Shown in pieces: positions 20,757 to 21,226 of a DNA stretch of 21,226 bases. The notes below the pieces were generated by a model. That model was not told the DNA's origin. It saw only the letters and a list, made by a program, of their open reading frames with translations, and searched no databases. Source of the stretch: a virus; IMG/VR virus record IMGVR_UViG_3300035127_000024, positions 1 to 21,226 of that record; one strand, 5' to 3'. The stretch's first letter is position 1. Each line of letters opens with the position of its first letter. The translations under genes were made by a program, and so were the position numbers.

Positions 20757-21226
20757 TTATTGAGAATAAAAAATAAACGTAAAAGCCATTACTTTATCTG
20801 CCTGTGTAATCGGATACCACCCTGATCCGATCCACTCATCAGGAGCGTTGCCCCCCATTACCATTACCCTAAAATGAGTTGCATCGTAAGGCACTATAAT
20901 TGCAAAGTCATAAAACACGTCCCCCTCAATTATACCCTTCGGCTGCCCTCTGTCAATAGCATATATGGCCAAGCTGCCATTACTAAGGTCAGTCGTGCCG
21001 GTATAAAAAGCATGTTCGCCAGTGTCAAATTGATAACCATTGGGCAGTTGAAAAAGATAATTCCCCGAACCACCAGCAGTACCGGTTGCAGAAGTTGCAG
21101 AATAGATATAGTCAACCTCTACACGTTGCGGCGTAGACCCAACCGCCTCCGAATACACTCTGTATCTGACCGAATCCCACTGGGTTGTAGTTGCTTTAGT
21201 GGGGGGGGTCGTTACGGCAACTACAA
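20757..21226 (-). CDS. Virion or fibre-like protein, 5' end cut by the window edge
   Basis: The frame is open to the right end of the window, so the true start lies outside. The GTG at 21158 is only an internal valine codon. The visible part (about 155 residues) is beta-rich, with a Thr/Pro-rich linker (VAVTTPPTKATTTQWDSVRY), a Ser/Gly/Ala stretch, GYQFDTGEHAFYTG, and a Trp-rich end (DEWIGSGWYPITQADKVMAFTF). The composition suits the C-terminal domain of a fibre or head-surface protein. A run of eight C bases on the coding strand lies in the linker. No family is recognised. Confidence 0.5.
   Translation of the reverse strand, partial: VVAVTTPPTKATTTQWDSVRYRVYSEAVGSTPQRVEVDYIYSATSATGTAGGSGNYLFQLPNGYQFDTGEHAFYTGTTDLSNGSLAIYAIDRGQPKGIIEGDVFYDFAIIVPYDATHFRVMVMGGNAPDEWIGSGWYPITQADKVMAFTFIFYSQ

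Noticed and set aside
1-21226. tRNA or rRNA genes, insertion sequences
   Set aside because: No cloverleaf with a TTCGA-type T loop, no rRNA stretches and no transposase-like frame were found in either strand by eye.

Overview
The window looks like the structural, lysis and integration half of a temperate short-tailed (podovirus-like) phage or prophage of a Bacteroidota host, probably a flavobacterium. The host call rests on AT-rich DNA, genes without Shine-Dalgarno sequences, several TAnnTTTG (-7) boxes of the Bacteroidota sigma factor, and virion proteins that resemble those of Bacteroidota podoviruses, including crAss-like phages. No terminase, replication, repressor or RNA polymerase gene is present, so the early region and the packaging genes lie outside the window, most likely beyond the right end.

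Layout, read in the direction of late transcription (minus strand, right to left). 21226-20377: three small genes, the first cut by the window edge. 20341-17975: portal. 17872-13986: a scaffold-like protein, the major capsid protein and a 377-residue head-associated protein, with a 13-bp perfect hairpin after the capsid gene. 13943-12795: a small accessory island with a terminator, a 77-residue minus-strand gene with its own -7 box, and two plus-strand genes (a NinG-like recombination endonuclease and a 92-residue protein). 12795-4050: tail module with two fibre-like proteins, a 114-residue protein, three translationally coupled ring/adaptor-like proteins and a 1265-residue tail barrel or 'muzzle'-like protein. 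3925-3090: two small virion or fibre proteins. 3088-1287: lysis cassette with an XhlA-like protein, a CHAP endolysin, a three-helix holin and a lipoprotein with a C-terminal membrane anchor that has the shape of a one-piece spanin. 1290-160: a plus-strand tyrosine integrase whose stop codon overlaps that of the spanin gene.

The most interesting structure is regulatory. Three minus-strand transcription units (scaffold-capsid, tail, fibre-lysis) begin with the same composite promoter: TTGCAAA, 17 bp, a 23-bp palindrome (half-site TTATTTAGAAT), 11 bp, then a TAnnTTTG -7 box. All spacings are identical. A fourth copy of the palindrome lies 3 bp downstream of the -7 box of the oppositely oriented NinG gene. 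One DNA-binding protein could therefore switch the late units and the NinG operon in opposite directions. These promoters also show that the true starts of three genes (12795, 12948, 17872) are internal to longer open frames.

Two short structured plus-strand RNAs are predicted in the lysis cassette, opposite the intercistronic leaders of the holin and of the spanin. Each has a -7 box, a 5' stem close to the predicted start and an intrinsic terminator. If made, they would be perfect antisense to the lysis mRNA and could time lysis or silence it in a lysogen.
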